The translations under genes and the position numbers were made by a program. Below, piece after piece: positions 40,964 to 49,264 of a DNA stretch of 64,000 nt. How positions within the stretch are numbered: the stretch's first letter is position 1; each line of letters begins with the position of its first letter. The notes below the pieces were generated by a model. The model was not told the DNA's origin, did not search any database, and saw nothing but the letters and a program-made list of their open reading frames with translations. This stretch comes from Pseudomonadales bacterium (GTDB lineage: Bacteria; Pseudomonadota; Gammaproteobacteria; Pseudomonadales; Azotimanducaceae): contig JANQJA010000008.1 of assembly GCA_028281885.1 (NCBI GenBank), forward strand, positions 186,001 to 250,000, read 5' to 3'.

Positions 40964-43000
40964 ATGCCAGATCCGACGGATATTCTCAGTCTGAAGGGCG
41001 TTGGCCCGGCGCTGGCGGAAAAACTCGCGCGTATCGGCGTAGAGAAACCAGCGGATCTGCTCTTCCATTTACCGATCCGATATGAGGATCGCACTCGCAT
41101 ACTGGCCATCGGCCAGGTGAAGATCGGACAAAGCGTCGTGCTTGAGGGCGAAGTGATCAACGTCCAGATCGCATTCGGGCGGCGCAGAAGTCTGCTGGCT
41201 CACCTGAAAGATGCCACCGGCATCATAGGCCTTCGCTTCTATCACTTTTCCAGAGCACAGCAGGCAAATCTGGAACAGGCAGGCCAGATCCGATGCTACG
41301 GCGAGGTCAGGCGCGGTGCCGCGGGACTTGAGATCTATCACCCGGAATACACCACCAGCAAAGAGCCACTGGAACAAACCCTGACACCGGTTTACCCAAC
41401 CACCGAAGGACTCACCCAGCTGCGATTGCGTAATCTGGTCGCCCAGGCGCTGAAGCAGATCAACGAGATCGACGACCTGATGCCGGGGACCCAACCTACC
41501 GTCGCCGAAGCCTTGAATCTGGTGCATCGTCCCTCTCCGGACGAGGATGTCGAGGCATTGATGGCCGCCACTCACCCCGCCCAGCGGCGCCTCAGTTTCG
41601 AGGAACTGGTGGCACACCATATCTCCATGCGCCTCGTGCGCGAACAATCAACCCGGCTTCGCAGTCCTGTCCTCGCATCACCAGGCAAGCTGACCGCCGC
41701 GCTGCTGCAACAGCTTGATTTTGAGCTGACCGGCGCCCAACAGCGCGTGGCAAAGGAAGTGGCCAACGATATGCAGCGCCCTTCGCCGATGCTGCGATTA
41801 CTGCAAGGTGACGTAGGTTCCGGCAAGACCGTGATCGCGGCCATCGCCGCCATTCATGCCATCGAGAACGGGCACCAGGTAGCGATGATGGCACCCACTG
41901 AAATTCTCGCCGAGCAGCACCTGATCAACTTTACCAACTGGCTGCTGCCACTCGGTGTGCAGATCTCATTCCTGACCGGGAAGATCAAGGGGCGCAAACG
42001 AAACGAACAGTTGCAGCAGCTGGAGAATGGCTCGGCAGGTCTGGTCATTGGTACCCACGCGCTGTTCCAGCAAGACGTCGTCTTCCATCGACTGGGCCTG
42101 GTCGTTATCGACGAGCAGCACCGTTTCGGCGTACACCAGCGCCTCGCCCTGCGGGAAAAGGGGGCCAGGGAAGACGCCATGCCACATCAACTGGTCATGA
42201 CCGCAACGCCCATACCACGGACCCTGACCATGAGTCTGTATGCGGATATGGACTGCAGCGTCATCGATGAACTGCCACCCAGCCGCACCCCGGTACAAAC
42301 CAGTGTGCTGTCAGACGGGAAGCGCGAGGATGTGATCGAGCGAGTGCGCTCAGCCTGCGCCCTGGGCACTCAGGCGTACTGGGTGTGCACACTCATTGAG
42401 GAATCGGAAGTGCTGCAATGCCAGGCCGCCGAAGCAACCTTTACCCAACTGTCGGAAGACCTCCCCGATATTAAAGTCGGCCTGATCCACGGCAGAATGT
42501 CGACGCCGGAAAAAACCCGCATCATGAAAGACTTCAAATCGGGCAGGGTCAGCCTGCTGGTCGCAACCACCGTTATCGAAGTGGGCGTCGATGTGCCTAA
42601 TGCCAGCCTGATGATCATCGAGAATCCAGAACGGCTTGGCCTCGCCCAGCTCCATCAGCTACGAGGCAGAGTCGGTCGCGGCAGTCGCGAGAGTTTCTGT
42701 GTCATGTTGTATCAATCGCCCCTCGGTGACATTTCACGCCAGCGTCTCAACGTGCTTCGCGAATCAAATGACGGATTCTTTATCGCTGAGCAGGACCTGC
42801 AGATTCGCGGACCCGGTGAACTGCTTGGCACCCGACAGTCCGGCAGTCTCAGCTTTCGCATTGCCAATCTGGTGCGGGACGCCTCAATGCTGCCTGAAGT
42901 CACCGCTATGTCCGCGCAACTACTGAGCGATGATCGTGAGCGAGGGCTTGCGATTGTCGCCCGCTGGATCGACAACGCCGAGCAGCTCAGCCAGGTCTAG
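40964..43000 (+). CDS. recG: ATP-dependent DNA helicase RecG
   Basis: Branch-migrates stalled replication forks. The 678-residue protein has an N-terminal wedge domain with an OB fold (about 60-150), Walker A GDVGSGKTVIA, DEQHRFGVHQR (motif II), TATPIPRTL (III), VATTVIEVGVDVPNAS (V) and the QLRGRVGRG motif VI, then the TRG segment. It starts 15 bases after ridA. Confidence 0.96.
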   Translation: MPDPTDILSLKGVGPALAEKLARIGVEKPADLLFHLPIRYEDRTRILAIGQVKIGQSVVLEGEVINVQIAFGRRRSLLAHLKDATGIIGLRFYHFSRAQQANLEQAGQIRCYGEVRRGAAGLEIYHPEYTTSKEPLEQTLTPVYPTTEGLTQLRLRNLVAQALKQINEIDDLMPGTQPTVAEALNLVHRPSPDEDVEALMAATHPAQRRLSFEELVAHHISMRLVREQSTRLRSPVLASPGKLTAALLQQLDFELTGAQQRVAKEVANDMQRPSPMLRLLQGDVGSGKTVIAAIAAIHAIENGHQVAMMAPTEILAEQHLINFTNWLLPLGVQISFLTGKIKGRKRNEQLQQLENGSAGLVIGTHALFQQDVVFHRLGLVVIDEQHRFGVHQRLALREKGAREDAMPHQLVMTATPIPRTLTMSLYADMDCSVIDELPPSRTPVQTSVLSDGKREDVIERVRSACALGTQAYWVCTLIEESEVLQCQAAEATFTQLSEDLPDIKVGLIHGRMSTPEKTRIMKDFKSGRVSLLVATTVIEVGVDVPNASLMIIENPERLGLAQLHQLRGRVGRGSRESFCVMLYQSPLGDISRQRLNVLRESNDGFFIAEQDLQIRGPGELLGTRQSGSLSFRIANLVRDASMLPEVTAMSAQLLSDDRERGLAIVARWIDNAEQLSQV

Positions 43001-43059
43001 ACTTTTCGTGGGCTCTCGCAAGTGCTTCAATGGCAGCGCGATCCGGACAGAGAAATGAC

Positions 43060-43749
43060 ATGGCAAAGTTTGAGGGCTTCCCCGACGAGACGCTCCGGTT
43101 CCTGGCGGAGCTGACAGAAAACAATCATCGCGACTGGTTCAACGCGAACAAATCCCGATATGAACAATGTGTGCGAAGCCCCGCCCTGGATTTCATTACA
43201 GCAATGAGCCCGCTATTGGCACAGATCTCCCCGCACTTCCATGCCATTCCAAAGAAAGTTGGCGGCTCGCTGATGCGAGTCTATCGGGATACGCGATTCT
43301 CGAAAGACAAGACACCGTACAAAACGAATGTTGGCATTCAGTTTCGACACGAAGCGGGCAAGGACGTGCACGCCCCCGGATATTACCTTCATATCGACAA
43401 TACGGGGTGCTTTCTCGGCGTCGGTCTGTGGCGACCTGACGCTGACGCGCTGGCAGGAATTCGACAGCGTATTGATGCAAAGCAGCCCGAGTGGAAGAAG
43501 GCGACCGGTTCAGCCGCATTCAGGTCGAAATTCGCCCTCGCCGGTGACTCGCTCAAACGACCACCACGCGGCTACGATGCTGAACACCCCTGGATCGAGG
43601 ACCTGAAACGTAAAGATTTCATCGCCACCACGGATATTCCGGCGACGGCGATCTCCGAACCGGATTTTGCAAAGCAGGTGGCCCAGACTTACAAGAAGGC
43701 AACGCTTTTCATGTCGTTCCTGTGTCGCGCCGTGGAAGTCGACTTCTAG
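43060..43749 (+). CDS. DUF2461 family protein
   Basis: 229-residue protein of the DUF2461/TIGR02453 family. The pattern is clear: LRFLAELTENNHRDWFNANKSRYE in the first 35 residues, MRVYRDTRFSKDKTPYKTNVGIQFRH in the middle, and YYLHIDNTGCFLGVGLW. The family has no settled function. The ATG at 43060 begins the homology. The stop interlocks with the convergent symporter gene (CTAG, 43746-43749). Confidence 0.9.
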   Translation: MAKFEGFPDETLRFLAELTENNHRDWFNANKSRYEQCVRSPALDFITAMSPLLAQISPHFHAIPKKVGGSLMRVYRDTRFSKDKTPYKTNVGIQFRHEAGKDVHAPGYYLHIDNTGCFLGVGLWRPDADALAGIRQRIDAKQPEWKKATGSAAFRSKFALAGDSLKRPPRGYDAEHPWIEDLKRKDFIATTDIPATAISEPDFAKQVAQTYKKATLFMSFLCRAVEVDF

Positions 43750-45017
43750 GACGCAGTCATCTCCCGATTCGGACTGTGATAGATTTCCTCGTCGAAAGCA
43801 TCTTCACTACGAGCGACGATCGTCGATACCGTGGCATCACCGGTCACATTGACCGCAGTGCGCATCATGTCGAGCAGCCGGTCAACGCCGATAATCAGGC
43901 CAATACCTTCCACCGGCAAGCCCACCTGCTGCAACACCATGGCCAGCATGATCAGACCAACCCCGGGCACGCCGGCGGTGCCGATGGATGCCAGCGTGGC
44001 GGTAAGAATGACCATCAGGTAACCGGACAATGAAATGTCGATACCGTAGGCTTGAGCGATAAAGACGGTGGCGACACCCTGCATGATCGCCGTGCCATCC
44101 ATGTTGATCGTGGCTCCCAGGGGAACGGTGAAAGAGGCAACCTCATTCTTCACCCCCAGTCTATGTTCCACCGTTTCCAGCGTCACCGGCAAGGTCGCAT
44201 TTGACGATGACGTACTGAACGCATAGGCCATGACCGGGGCTACCTGGCGAATAAAGTCGATGGGATTGAGACGCGCCAGGAACCGAATCAGCAGCCCGTA
44301 TGTCAACGCGAAATGCAATACCAACACACCGGCAACACAGAGAAAGTACTTGAGCAGATCCTGAATCGCGGTGAAACCCATGTTGGCAAACAGCGCAATC
44401 AACAAACAGAACACGCCGAAGGGAGCCACGTACATCAGCATCATGACCAGTCGCATGATGATCTCGTTCCAGTCCTCCAGATTTGCCTTGAGCCTCGCAC
44501 CATGCTCACCGCTATGAGCGATCGCGATACCCACCAGGATGGCGAACACGATAACCTGCAGCATGTTTCCCCGCGCCATCGCATCGATCGGATTGCTGGG
44601 GAAGATGTTAACGACAACCTGTTTCAGCGAGGGCGATTCAGGTGGCGTGAAAGTGGTCTGGGTAGTGAGATCGATACCCGTGCCCGGTTCCACCCATCGA
44701 GCAACAGTGAGTGCCAGCGTAATCGCAACCGCAGTCGTCAGCAGATAGAGCGCTACCGTTTTAAAACCTATTCTGCCCATGCTGGCACCACCACCAAGGT
44801 TGCTGGCACCACAAACCAGGGAGACAAAGACAAGGGGAACCACAAGCAGTTTGAGGCTGATGACAAACACCTGGCCCCCGACATCAAACAGTCCGTTGAC
44901 CAGTAGCACCATCAGAAGGTTGTCATCGCGTAAACCGATCGCATGGAGCACGGAACCAAGCAAGATGCCTGATATCATTCCAATCAGGATGTTTCGAGTC
45001 AGTACCGAACGGTCCAT
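43746..45017 (-). CDS. Dicarboxylate/amino acid:cation symporter (DAACS family)
   Basis: 423-residue membrane transporter of the GltP/DctA type, importing dicarboxylates or glutamate/aspartate with protons or sodium. It has about eight membrane helices, the re-entrant loop STSSSNATLPVT, and the substrate/sodium region VPLGATINMDGTAI. The later ATLASIGTAGVPGVG and a conserved GVDRLLDMMRTAVNVTGDA complete the binding site. A strong AAGGAG site precedes the ATG. The exact substrate cannot be told from sequence. Confidence 0.92.
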   Translation of the reverse strand: MDRSVLTRNILIGMISGILLGSVLHAIGLRDDNLLMVLLVNGLFDVGGQVFVISLKLLVVPLVFVSLVCGASNLGGGASMGRIGFKTVALYLLTTAVAITLALTVARWVEPGTGIDLTTQTTFTPPESPSLKQVVVNIFPSNPIDAMARGNMLQVIVFAILVGIAIAHSGEHGARLKANLEDWNEIIMRLVMMLMYVAPFGVFCLLIALFANMGFTAIQDLLKYFLCVAGVLVLHFALTYGLLIRFLARLNPIDFIRQVAPVMAYAFSTSSSNATLPVTLETVEHRLGVKNEVASFTVPLGATINMDGTAIMQGVATVFIAQAYGIDISLSGYLMVILTATLASIGTAGVPGVGLIMLAMVLQQVGLPVEGIGLIIGVDRLLDMMRTAVNVTGDATVSTIVARSEDAFDEEIYHSPNREMTAS

Positions 45018-45107
45018 AGGTCGCTCCTTGTTCTTTTCAGCAACTTTTTATCTGTATCAGCAACCGGACCGATAAGCACTTCCGGCAGCGAGAGCACCGT
45101 CACTTGA

Positions 45108-45272
45108 TCAGACTTCTACCATCTCGAAGTCTTCTTTCGCGACACCACATTCCGGACAAACCCAGTCATCCGGTACATCACTCCAGGACGTACCCGGTGC
45201 AATGCCTTCGTCTTCGAACCCGATGACTTCATCATAGATGAAGCCACAGACGATGCATTGGTACTTCTTCAT
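45108..45272 (-). CDS. Rubredoxin
   Basis: 54-residue iron electron carrier. The two Cys pairs CIVCG (after MKKYQ) and CPECG form the Fe(Cys)4 site, with the invariant aromatic residues in GFIYDE and WVCPECG. The ATG at 45272 was chosen because rubredoxins start MKKYxC. It might serve an alkane hydroxylase or another oxygenase, but none is in the window. It is divergent from ubiA. Confidence 0.95.
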   Translation of the reverse strand: MKKYQCIVCGFIYDEVIGFEDEGIAPGTSWSDVPDDWVCPECGVAKEDFEMVEV

Positions 45273-45349
45273 GCTGTGAGTCTTGATGGGCAAACCAAGC
45301 GTCGTATACTAACTGATTTTGCACCTGCTGGAATAGGAAGCCTCCGGGC

Positions 45350-46234
45350 GTGAATGTGATGACAGCCCTGATAGACCGCTTTCCCCGGCTTCCCGATTTC
45401 ATTTCTCTGGCCCGGCTTGATCGGCCAATTGGTATTTATTTACTACTCTGGCCAACACTCACAGGACTTTGGTTTGCCGCCGAAGGATGGCCCGGCTGGC
45501 ACCTCTTTTTTGTATTTACGTTTGGCGCGGTACTGACTCGTTCGGCGGGCTGCATCATCAACGACATCGTCGACCGAAACTTCGATGGCAGAGTCCGGCG
45601 CACCCGCGAGCGACCGCTCGCCCGGAACCGCATCGATGTCGTGGAAGCTCTGTTGTTTATGGGCGCGTTGCTATTTGCTGCACTGATCCTGGTATTGACG
45701 ACCAATCTGTTGACGGTGATGCTGGCTTTCGTGGCCGCTACCATCGCCGCCATCTATCCGCTCATGAAAAGGTACACCTACCTGCCCCAGGCCATTCTGG
45801 GTATTGCGTTCTCGATGGGCATTCCCATGGCTTTCAGCGCAACCACGGGCTCCATCCCCCTCATCGCATGGCTGCTGGTTACAGGAAACGTGGTCTGGAC
45901 GGTGGCCTATGATACGGAGTACGCCATGGTAGACCGGGATGACGATATCAAACTGGGCCTCAGATCATCGGCGATACTGTTCGGCGAACTGGACCGTATA
46001 ATGATCGGCCTGCTACAGGTTTTGTTCCTCCTCGTGCTGGTGTTCGCGGGTAGGCAGATCGAGGCAACCTGGGCCTATTACCTTGGTCTCACCATCGCGG
46101 CTCTGCTGTTCTGTTACCAGCAGCTCCTGATCCGCGATCGGAACCGCGACGGTTGCCTCGCCGCATTTCTAAACAATCACTGGGCGGGCCTCGCCGTGTT
46201 CACGGGTGTAATCGTGAACTACCTTGCGGCCTGA
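45350..46234 (+). CDS. ubiA: 4-hydroxybenzoate octaprenyltransferase
   Basis: Membrane prenyltransferase of ubiquinone synthesis. The 294-residue protein has multiple membrane helices and both Asp-rich prenyl-diphosphate motifs, NDIVDRNFD and DTEYAMVDRDDD, along with the LDRPIGIYLLLWPTL N-terminus. GTG is taken as start because AGGAAG lies 9 bases upstream. The chorismate lyase gene ubiC that often precedes ubiA is absent here. Confidence 0.95.
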   Translation: MNVMTALIDRFPRLPDFISLARLDRPIGIYLLLWPTLTGLWFAAEGWPGWHLFFVFTFGAVLTRSAGCIINDIVDRNFDGRVRRTRERPLARNRIDVVEALLFMGALLFAALILVLTTNLLTVMLAFVAATIAAIYPLMKRYTYLPQAILGIAFSMGIPMAFSATTGSIPLIAWLLVTGNVVWTVAYDTEYAMVDRDDDIKLGLRSSAILFGELDRIMIGLLQVLFLLVLVFAGRQIEATWAYYLGLTIAALLFCYQQLLIRDRNRDGCLAAFLNNHWAGLAVFTGVIVNYLAA

Positions 46235-46262
46235 TTCAGGTAGCGATGGTACACTCCGCGCC

Positions 46263-46766
46263 ATGCTTTCACGCTCGCTACGACTGCTGAACAGCGTCGC
46301 CGATGTGACCGGCCTCCTGATTGCGCCACTCACCGCGCTCATGATGTTGGCGACCGTTATCGTGGTCTGCGCACGCTATCTGTTTGGTATCGGTACCATT
46401 CCCCTCCAGGAAGCCGTCATCTTTATGCACGCAACCGTCCTTATGCTGGGGACAGGCTACACCCTCAAAGCCGGTGACCATGTACGAGTCGACATCATCT
46501 ACCGACGCCTGTCGCCGAGAGCCAGGGCCGCGATAGACCTGTTCGGTACACTCTTTTTCCTGATGCCGGTTTGCCTGTTTATCTTCTGGTCCAGCCTCGA
46601 CTACGTCGGACTGTCATGGCAGATGAGGGAAGGGAGTGCAGAACCCGGCGGTCTACCCGGCTTCTACCTTCTGAAGGCGTTGATTCCCACCATGGCCGTG
46701 CTGCTTGCCCTACAGGGCCTGGTCGAAGGTGTCAGTGCAGGCCAGAGACTATTTGGTCGTGGCTGA
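46263..46766 (+). CDS. dctQ: TRAP transporter small permease (DctQ family)
   Basis: 167-residue protein with four membrane helices, matching the small membrane subunit of tripartite ATP-independent periplasmic transporters. Conserved features include VCARYLFGIG, QEAVIFMHATVLMLGTGYTLKAGDHVRVDIIYRRLS in two parts, and a final PTMAVLLALQGL helix. The ATG at 46263 was chosen over an upstream start inside ubiA. It overlaps dctM by 8 bases. Confidence 0.9.
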   Translation: MLSRSLRLLNSVADVTGLLIAPLTALMMLATVIVVCARYLFGIGTIPLQEAVIFMHATVLMLGTGYTLKAGDHVRVDIIYRRLSPRARAAIDLFGTLFFLMPVCLFIFWSSLDYVGLSWQMREGSAEPGGLPGFYLLKALIPTMAVLLALQGLVEGVSAGQRLFGRG

Positions 46767-48123
46767 ATACGCTGCACTACTCATGTTTGCAGCGGTGTTC
46801 GCACTGCTGGTGCTGGGCTATCCCGTGGCGCTCACACTTGCCGGGACTGCGCTGATCGCTGCAGGTATTGGTACGCTGACGGGAATCTTTGAACCGAGCT
46901 TCCTGTTTGCAACACCGAACCGGCTGTTCGGGATCATGACCAACCAGACGCTCATCGCCGTGCCGTTATTTATCCTGATGGGCGTAACCCTGGAACGTTC
47001 GCGGATCGCGGAGCGACTGCTTGACGCCATGAGTCGCGCCTTTGGTGGATTGCCAGGGGGCCTCGGCATCGCCGTTACCCTGGTTGGTATGCTGATGGCA
47101 GCCAGCACGGGTATCGTCGGCGCAACCGTCGTCACCATGGGGCTGATGTCACTGCCAACCATGCTGAAGGCAAACTACGACAAGACGCTGGCAACCGGTG
47201 CAATCTGCGCTACCGGCACCCTGGGGCAAATCATTCCGCCTTCCATTGCGCTGGTACTGCTTGGTGACGTCATCGCCAATGCCTACCAGCAGGCCCAGCT
47301 GAATATGGGCATTTTCAACCCGAAGGCAGTCTCGGTGGGCGACCTGTTCGCGGGGGCCGTCTTTCCCGGCCTGATACTGGTGGCGATGTACCTGACCTAC
47401 ATTGTCGTTCTCTCGGTACTCAAACCATCGGCGGCACCTCCTATGGAATCCGCAGAGAGCGTTTCGACCAGGGAGATGCTCATGAGTATCCTCCCACCTC
47501 TCGCCCTGATCATCGCTGTATTGGGATCGATTCTTTCAGGAGTGGCAACACCCACCGAGGCTGCAGCAGTTGGTGCCGCAGGTGCAACACTGTTGGCCGT
47601 TGTCTCTCGTTCCATCGATCTCAATGGCTTTCTCGACGTCTGCCTGTCAACAACACGAACGACCTCAATGGTGTTTTTTATCCTCATTGGCGCCTCGATC
47701 TTCTCGTTGGTCTTTCGTGGTTATGGCGGCGACGACCTGGTGCACGGCATCTTCGAGCAGATGCCGGGGGGCGTGATTGGCGCCACACTGGTCGTAATGG
47801 TGGTGATCTTCCTGCTCGGCTTCATCCTCGACTTTATCGAGATTACCTTTGTCGTTGTTCCAATCGTTGGACCCGTATTGCTTGCCATGGGACTCGATCC
47901 GATCTGGCTTGGCATCATGATTGCGATCAACCTGCAGACATCCTTTCTGACGCCACCGTTCGGTTTTGCGCTCTTCTACCTGCGAGGTGTCGCCCCGGAA
48001 TCGGTATCCACCCTGGACATCTATCGAGGGGTCGTTCCATTCATCGTATTGCAGATCGTGATGTTGTTACTGCTGGCCTGGCAACCATGGCTCGCCACCT
48101 GGCTGCCAGATCGGATCTTCTAG
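46759..48123 (+). CDS. dctM: TRAP transporter large permease (DctM family)
   Basis: 454-residue membrane subunit with about twelve helices that forms the sodium-coupled transport channel. Family motifs include LGYPVALTLAGTAL, AVPLFILMGVTLERS, STGIVGATVVTMGLMSLP, ATGTLGQIIPPSIALVLLGD in two parts, and SFLTPPFGFALFYLRG near the end. GTG at 46759 is the likely start, reading MAEYAALLMF. The stop interlocks with dctP (CTAG, 48120-48123). Confidence 0.92.
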   Translation: MAEYAALLMFAAVFALLVLGYPVALTLAGTALIAAGIGTLTGIFEPSFLFATPNRLFGIMTNQTLIAVPLFILMGVTLERSRIAERLLDAMSRAFGGLPGGLGIAVTLVGMLMAASTGIVGATVVTMGLMSLPTMLKANYDKTLATGAICATGTLGQIIPPSIALVLLGDVIANAYQQAQLNMGIFNPKAVSVGDLFAGAVFPGLILVAMYLTYIVVLSVLKPSAAPPMESAESVSTREMLMSILPPLALIIAVLGSILSGVATPTEAAAVGAAGATLLAVVSRSIDLNGFLDVCLSTTRTTSMVFFILIGASIFSLVFRGYGGDDLVHGIFEQMPGGVIGATLVVMVVIFLLGFILDFIEITFVVVPIVGPVLLAMGLDPIWLGIMIAINLQTSFLTPPFGFALFYLRGVAPESVSTLDIYRGVVPFIVLQIVMLLLLAWQPWLATWLPDRIF

Positions 48124-49238
48124 GGATTGCTCTCGATGACTTTGGCGCGAGCGTTGATATACGCTCGCTCAGTGAGTTCGTGATAATCGACCACCTGGTC
48201 ATAGTAGGCGCGATAGGATTCATAGATTCGCTGCGCAAGCGGATCGTCTCCCGGAATCTCGGCGACTCGATCAATTGAGATCTTATAGAGCTCATCCAGG
48301 ACATCATCCGGCAATCGACGCAGTTGTACACCATGTTCTTCAACCAGTTCTTTCAGTGCCGAGTTATTCCTGGTTGTGTATTCCGACAGTGAATCTTCGT
48401 TGGCGCGTCGGGTTGCCGTCCTCAGTATCTCCTTGAGGTCAGGGGGTAGTGAATTGAATGCTTCCTTGTTCACGATCAACTCCAGGGACGGTCCCGGCTC
48501 ATGCCATCCCGGGTAGTAGTAGTAATTCGCCGCCTGATGCAAACCGAACGCCAGATCGTTGTAGGGACCGATCCAGTCTGTTGCGTCGATAACACCTGTC
48601 TGCAGGCTGGTAAAAATCTCGCCTCCCGGCAGGTTCACGGCGGTGACACCCGCGCTCTCCAGTACTTCGCCGCCCAGCCCGGGGATACGCATCTTAAGTC
48701 CTCTGAGGTCGTCCAGCGAATTGATCTCCCGGTTGAACCATCCGGCCATCTGAACGCCCGTGTTGCCCGCGGCGAAAGGGACCAGGTTGTAATTCGCATA
48801 CAATTCTTCCCATAACTCCAACCCGCCGCCGTAGTGCAGCCAGCCATTCATCTCCTGGGCGGTCAGGCCGAACGGTACCGTCGCAAAGAACTGCGCAGCC
48901 GGGACCTTGCCTTTCCAGTAATAGGCCGCACCATGACCCATCTCAACATTGCCAAGGGAAACAGCGTCGAAGATACCAAGGGCAGGGACAATTTCGCCCG
49001 CCCCGTAAACGGTAATCCTGAGGCGGCCGTTGGACATGGTATCCGCCAGCTTGGCGATCCGTTCAGGAACGAGACCAACACCCGGCAGATTCTTCGGCCA
49101 GGTGGTCACCAGGCGCCATTTGTAGACCTGCTGCTCCTGCATGGCGCCGCCTGTGTTGTCACTGTCAACGTTGCCAGAGTCTCCACAGCCCAACAGGGCC
49201 AGGGCTGAAAAGAGCAAGAGTGTTATTAATGATTTCAC
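48120..49238 (-). CDS. dctP: TRAP transporter substrate-binding lipoprotein (TakP-like DctP)
   Basis: 372-residue binding protein that delivers solute to DctQM. It begins with a lipoprotein signal (LLLFSALALLGC, lipobox Cys at about residue 18), unusual because most DctP proteins are freely periplasmic. The mature part follows the TakP group: WPKNLPG, YGAGEIVPALGIFDAV, MGHGAAYYWKGKVP, AGNTGVQMAGWFN and DWIGPYNDLAFGL. That suggests a 2-oxo acid or related carboxylate as ligand, by family analogy only. GTG start with AGAGGC upstream. It is encoded convergently to its permeases rather than in the same operon. Confidence 0.9.
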   Translation of the reverse strand: MKSLITLLLFSALALLGCGDSGNVDSDNTGGAMQEQQVYKWRLVTTWPKNLPGVGLVPERIAKLADTMSNGRLRITVYGAGEIVPALGIFDAVSLGNVEMGHGAAYYWKGKVPAAQFFATVPFGLTAQEMNGWLHYGGGLELWEELYANYNLVPFAAGNTGVQMAGWFNREINSLDDLRGLKMRIPGLGGEVLESAGVTAVNLPGGEIFTSLQTGVIDATDWIGPYNDLAFGLHQAANYYYYPGWHEPGPSLELIVNKEAFNSLPPDLKEILRTATRRANEDSLSEYTTRNNSALKELVEEHGVQLRRLPDDVLDELYKISIDRVAEIPGDDPLAQRIYESYRAYYDQVVDYHELTERAYINARAKVIESNP

Positions 49239-49264
49239 GTGTTTGCCTCTAGTTTATAGTCTGC

